Of a stretch of 15,564 bases of DNA, positions 13,389 to 15,564 are shown in pieces (position 1 is the stretch's first letter; each line of letters opens with the position of its first letter). Source of the DNA: Streptomyces roseochromogenus subsp. oscitans DS 12.976. GTDB lineage: Bacteria; Actinomycetota; Actinomycetes; Streptomycetales; Streptomycetaceae. A model generated the notes under the pieces. The model had not been told where the DNA came from, ran no database searches, and saw only the letters and a list, made by a program, of their open reading frames with translations. The stretch covers positions 6,967,195-6,982,758 of the forward strand of contig NZ_CM002285.1 in the NCBI RefSeq assembly GCF_000497445.1, given 5' to 3'. A program made the position numbers and the translations under genes.

Positions 13389-13967
13389 TCAGGGTGTCGC
13401 GCCAGCGACCGGCGTACGGGCTTCCAGGGTCATCGCATTCGAGTCCCACCAGGTGCCAGAGCCGTGGCCGGGGGAGTGCAGCCGCAAGGACGCCCAGCCG
13501 TTGGCGCTCCTGGTGCCTGCCGACAGCTCTGCGGGAGCCGCGATGTTCACCTTCCAGTGCCATTCCTTGGCAGGCGGCGGCCCGCTGTAGCGGGCCGTGC
13601 AGACCATGTGCCTGCCGTTGTGCTCCACGGGGGTCATCCCGTCGTACATCCGGCAGGACCACCCTCCAGGCGCTTTGCCGACCGGGGTCACCTTGGGGTC
13701 GGCCAGTCGCATGAGTTCCGGTGAGTACACCGTCAAGGTCAGCTTGTCGACGTGGGAGGGCAGGTCCCCCGCCCTCGTGATCCCGAACGTCACAGGGCCG
13801 GACGAGCCCGACTTGACGAGGGCGATCGGATGCTGGGGGCTGTCAGTTCCCCAGTACGGCTGCGGCGTGCCTGGTGCGGCAGTGGCCGGGACAGGGCCGC
13901 TGCCCAGGGTGAGCGCGGCGCCCGCCGCCAGGACCGCGGCCCCCCACTGCCGTACATAGGTCATCAT
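13389..13967 (-). CDS. Secreted protein of unknown function, paralogue of the 12559-13266 product
   Basis: The start is the first of two adjacent ATG codons (13967); AGGGAG lies about 8 nt upstream. The 192-residue product has a Sec-type signal (MMTYVRQWGAAVLAAGAALTLG) with likely cleavage after ATA near residue 31. The mature chain has GGWSC and a later Cys (MVCTARY), followed by W-x-W-K, a SAGTRSA stretch and MTLEARTP near the end. These line up with the convergent neighbour. Several Trp and aromatic residues suggest a compact beta domain. No catalytic motif was recognised, and the role is unknown. Upstream DNA up to 14372 has no intact gene. Confidence 0.78.
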   Translation of the reverse strand: MMTYVRQWGAAVLAAGAALTLGSGPVPATAAPGTPQPYWGTDSPQHPIALVKSGSSGPVTFGITRAGDLPSHVDKLTLTVYSPELMRLADPKVTPVGKAPGGWSCRMYDGMTPVEHNGRHMVCTARYSGPPPAKEWHWKVNIAAPAELSAGTRSANGWASLRLHSPGHGSGTWWDSNAMTLEARTPVAGATP

Positions 13968-14372
13968 CTGTGCTTCTCCCTCGCTTCTGTCGGGTGTCGG
14001 TCTTCGAGGCGGCGGCCGTGTGCACGGTGCGCCCCCGTGGGATCGGATACTCATCCCTCCCTCGGCCGCTTCCCTCCGTCCCGCGCACCGACATGCCGAA
14101 GGCTCACCTGATCGCCACGCGCACGCGAGGGCACCGTGTGCCACTGACGCCGTACCACCTGGTGGCCGTCCTCCAGGTGCCCTCGAAGACGGCCACCGCC
14201 GACATCCACACGGACCAGCGCTTTCACCCCTCAGAGCCAGGATGAAAAGGGTTCAGAGATCGATGGTGGCCGGGCTGCCGGAGGCGTCTTTGTCGGTGAC
14301 GCGGACGACGCCGTAGGCCGACACGATGGCGGATCGACAGGATGGCGAGCAGGGATCCGGGGCGGATCACCG
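13968..14372. other. 405-bp stretch without an intact gene
   Basis: It should hold the promoter of the 13389-13967 gene and the 3' end of the DUF11-like transcript. A 7-bp stem CACCTGG/CCAGGTG lies at 14156-14179. On the - strand two short frames look protein-like but have no proper starts: one ends at 14253 (SAYGVVRVTDKDASGSPATI before the last two residues) and one ends at 14104 (tail CPRVRVAIR). They may be debris of a lost exported-protein gene. Confidence 0.4.
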
Positions 14373-14909
14373 TCATCTCACGCGAATGGCGTAGGACGCG
14401 GTGTTGTTGCCGGTGTTCGTGTCATCAGGGCTGCTCACGGTCACCGTGCCGCCCTTCAGAACGGACCCGTGCGCGACGCCGGCATGGACTCGGACGGGGA
14501 TCTGCACGGTGGCAGTCTTCAGCGAGCCAAGCCCTGGGGGGAACGTGCACACGATCCTGCTTCCGCTGGCGTTGGCTGTGCAGGACGGAGGGAAGAACGG
14601 CCCGACGGCCGAGGCGCCGCTGGGCACCGTGACGGTGACGGTGACGGGGGAAGCCGTCGCGTCCGGGCCGAGGTCGGCGACGAGTCCGCGCAGCGTGGTC
14701 GTGCCGCCGGGCTTTGCGCCGCCGTTGTTGACGGAGACGACGGCCAGATCCGAGCGGGAGGGGGCGAGAGCACGCTGGGACCCCGTCCGTACGGTCGTGG
14801 TGCGCGGTCGGGCCTGCAGCTGGTCGGCGGCGGCCCGCGCCGCTCCAGCCGCACACACCGCGACGGCCAAAACGACGTGAGACACGATCGAGACTCGGAT
14901 CCGAGGCAC
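14373..14909 (-). CDS. Secreted DUF11-like beta-sandwich protein
   Basis: The 178-residue protein starts at GTG 14909 with AGGAGAG just upstream. A Sec signal (VVLAVAVCAAGAARA) is cleaved probably near residue 27. A Thr/Arg-rich linker leads to a single domain resembling DUF11/CARDB-type repeats: DLAVVSVNNGGAKPGG near the start, VADLGPDATASP with the usual G-P-A turn, VTVTVPSGAS, and the closing SSPDDTNTGNNTASYAI. Two cysteines (PSCTA, IVCTF) may form a disulfide. DUF11 domains normally occur as repeats in large surface proteins; this is a minimal one-domain form with no sortase signal, so it is likely released or loosely wall-associated. Function unknown. Confidence 0.8.
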   Translation of the reverse strand: MPRIRVSIVSHVVLAVAVCAAGAARAAADQLQARPRTTTVRTGSQRALAPSRSDLAVVSVNNGGAKPGGTTTLRGLVADLGPDATASPVTVTVTVPSGASAVGPFFPPSCTANASGSRIVCTFPPGLGSLKTATVQIPVRVHAGVAHGSVLKGGTVTVSSPDDTNTGNNTASYAIRVR

Positions 14910-15272
14910 CGGTGCTCTCCTCTAGAACGGGGCTGGACTGTCACGGACAGTGACGTTGCATACGGGCACTGCCCGACCCCGTCCCCCAGCACATGCCGTC
15001 AACCGGAGGACCACTCAAACAGCCCATAGGGCCGCCTGGGTCTGGAGAACCGAGCGGTCGGCAGCCCTCCAAGGCCGTGGCTGGATCCCGAAGAGCCCGA
15101 CCTCTGGGAGCCTGCGCTCGCGACTGTGGGAGTCATCCCTCCGCTACCCGAGCAACAGCCGCGTGAGAAGCCGTCGATTGTCTCGCTCGCGAGGTGGTTG
15201 AGGCACTCCGACCCCGCGTTCACGCTCCGGACGTACACACGATCACGGTGGCATGGGCGCCCGTGGCTGCGG
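14910..15272. other. 363-bp stretch without an intact gene
   Basis: It should contain the promoter for the DUF11-like gene near 14930-15000. Its right half carries an integrase-like remnant on the + strand (listed separately). I see no convincing full ORF, RNA gene or attachment site. Confidence 0.5.
15081..15242 (+). pseudogene. Remnant of a tyrosine-recombinase (phage-type integrase) C-terminus
   Basis: In the frame starting at 15081 the translation contains SIVSLARWLRHSDPAFTL followed by RTYT. This resembles the conserved His-containing region and the catalytic Tyr segment of actinobacterial integrases, which typically read ARWLGHSSP or LGHSDPxFTLRTYTH. There is no start, no upstream Arg box, and a TAG closes this frame at 15027-15029. 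After RTYT the frame loses family likeness and runs antisense through the DoxX gene; the next frame ends quickly at a TAG (15274-15276). It is therefore a broken fragment, and the family call is by eye. Confidence 0.55.
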
Positions 15273-15564
15273 CTAGTCCTCGAACTCCTCGAACAGTGCC
15301 TCCTGTTTTCCCTCCGTCTTCGCCCGTACCCGGCAGTTCCGCGCGCCGATCACCGCGGCCGTGGCCGCCGCCGTCACCCCCAGGGCCGCCGGGACCATCC
15401 AGCCGCGGTCGAAGACGTGGCTCAGGGCGTGGTCGAGGGAGAGCCGGCCGGGGCCGGTGATGGCCAGGCCTGCGGCTGCGAGGCCCAGGGTTGCCGCGTA
15501 CTCGTAGCCGCCCGCCTGGGCGAAGAAGCCGTTGGGCAGGTGGACCGCCGCCGCTCCCGCCATC
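15273..15564 (-). CDS. DoxX-family membrane protein, C-terminal part (5' end beyond window)
   Basis: The frame runs off the right edge, so the apparent ATG at 15563 is probably internal. The visible ~96 residues contain HLPNGFF, GGYEYAATLGLAAAGLAI and GPGRLSLDHAL, typical of the second half of DoxX proteins (PNGFF and GPGxxSLD). A further membrane segment (VPAALGVTAAATAAVIGA) and a short charged cytoplasmic tail ending EEFED follow. DoxX members are small four-helix membrane proteins, some tied to thiol and redox stress in actinobacteria. The stop lies just beyond the integrase-like remnant on the opposite strand. No regulation is visible here. Confidence 0.82.
   Translation of the reverse strand, partial: MAGAAAVHLPNGFFAQAGGYEYAATLGLAAAGLAITGPGRLSLDHALSHVFDRGWMVPAALGVTAAATAAVIGARNCRVRAKTEGKQEALFEEFED

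Noticed and set aside
12439..13662. 407-codon - strand frame over the secreted-protein gene
   Set aside because: The + strand gene has a signal peptide and a homologous neighbour; the antisense frame crosses the terminator and two genes without motifs.
14950..15238. Small ORFs of about 80 codons on both strands in the gap
   Set aside because: No ribosome site or family likeness in those frames; only the third frame (15081-15242, +) gives a recognisable integrase-like stretch.

Overview
The window is high-GC actinobacterial DNA, most likely Streptomyces. Third codon positions are strongly G/C, GTG starts occur, and the protein families (enediyne-type PKS, Tat-exported small proteins, TatB/TatC, AarF kinase) suit that genus. 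No RNA gene or CRISPR array was seen.

Region 1 (1-5629, + strand) is the end of a polyketide locus. It opens inside an enediyne-type iterative PKS; the visible order is AT tail, ACP, ketoreductase, dehydratase, phosphopantetheinyl transferase. A hotdog thioesterase of the CalE7/SgcE10 type overlaps it by 83 nt. Next come a Rossmann F420/NADP-type oxidoreductase overlapping the thioesterase stop, and an alpha/beta-hydrolase-fold protein whose nucleophile is glycine. The overlaps and spacing suggest one operon.

Region 2 (5646-12226) is centred on an accessory twin-arginine translocase. On the - strand are an AhpD-like protein, a Tat-signal protein and a stand-alone MetE-core protein with a near-consensus leaderless promoter. 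Divergent from these, on the + strand, are tatB, tatC and an AarF/ABC1 atypical kinase. The kinase is closed by a 16-bp perfect hairpin shared with a second, convergent Tat-signal protein. The two Tat-signal proteins look like divergent members of one family, so this may be a translocase encoded beside its own cargo. That is inference.

Region 3 (12227-15564) holds exported proteins of unknown function. An AT-rich divergent control region is followed by two convergent genes for paralogous secreted proteins sharing a cysteine-pair signature, then a secreted DUF11-like protein. A stretch with no intact gene carries a tyrosine-recombinase (integrase) remnant. The right edge cuts a DoxX-family membrane protein gene. 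The remnant suggests past integration nearby.
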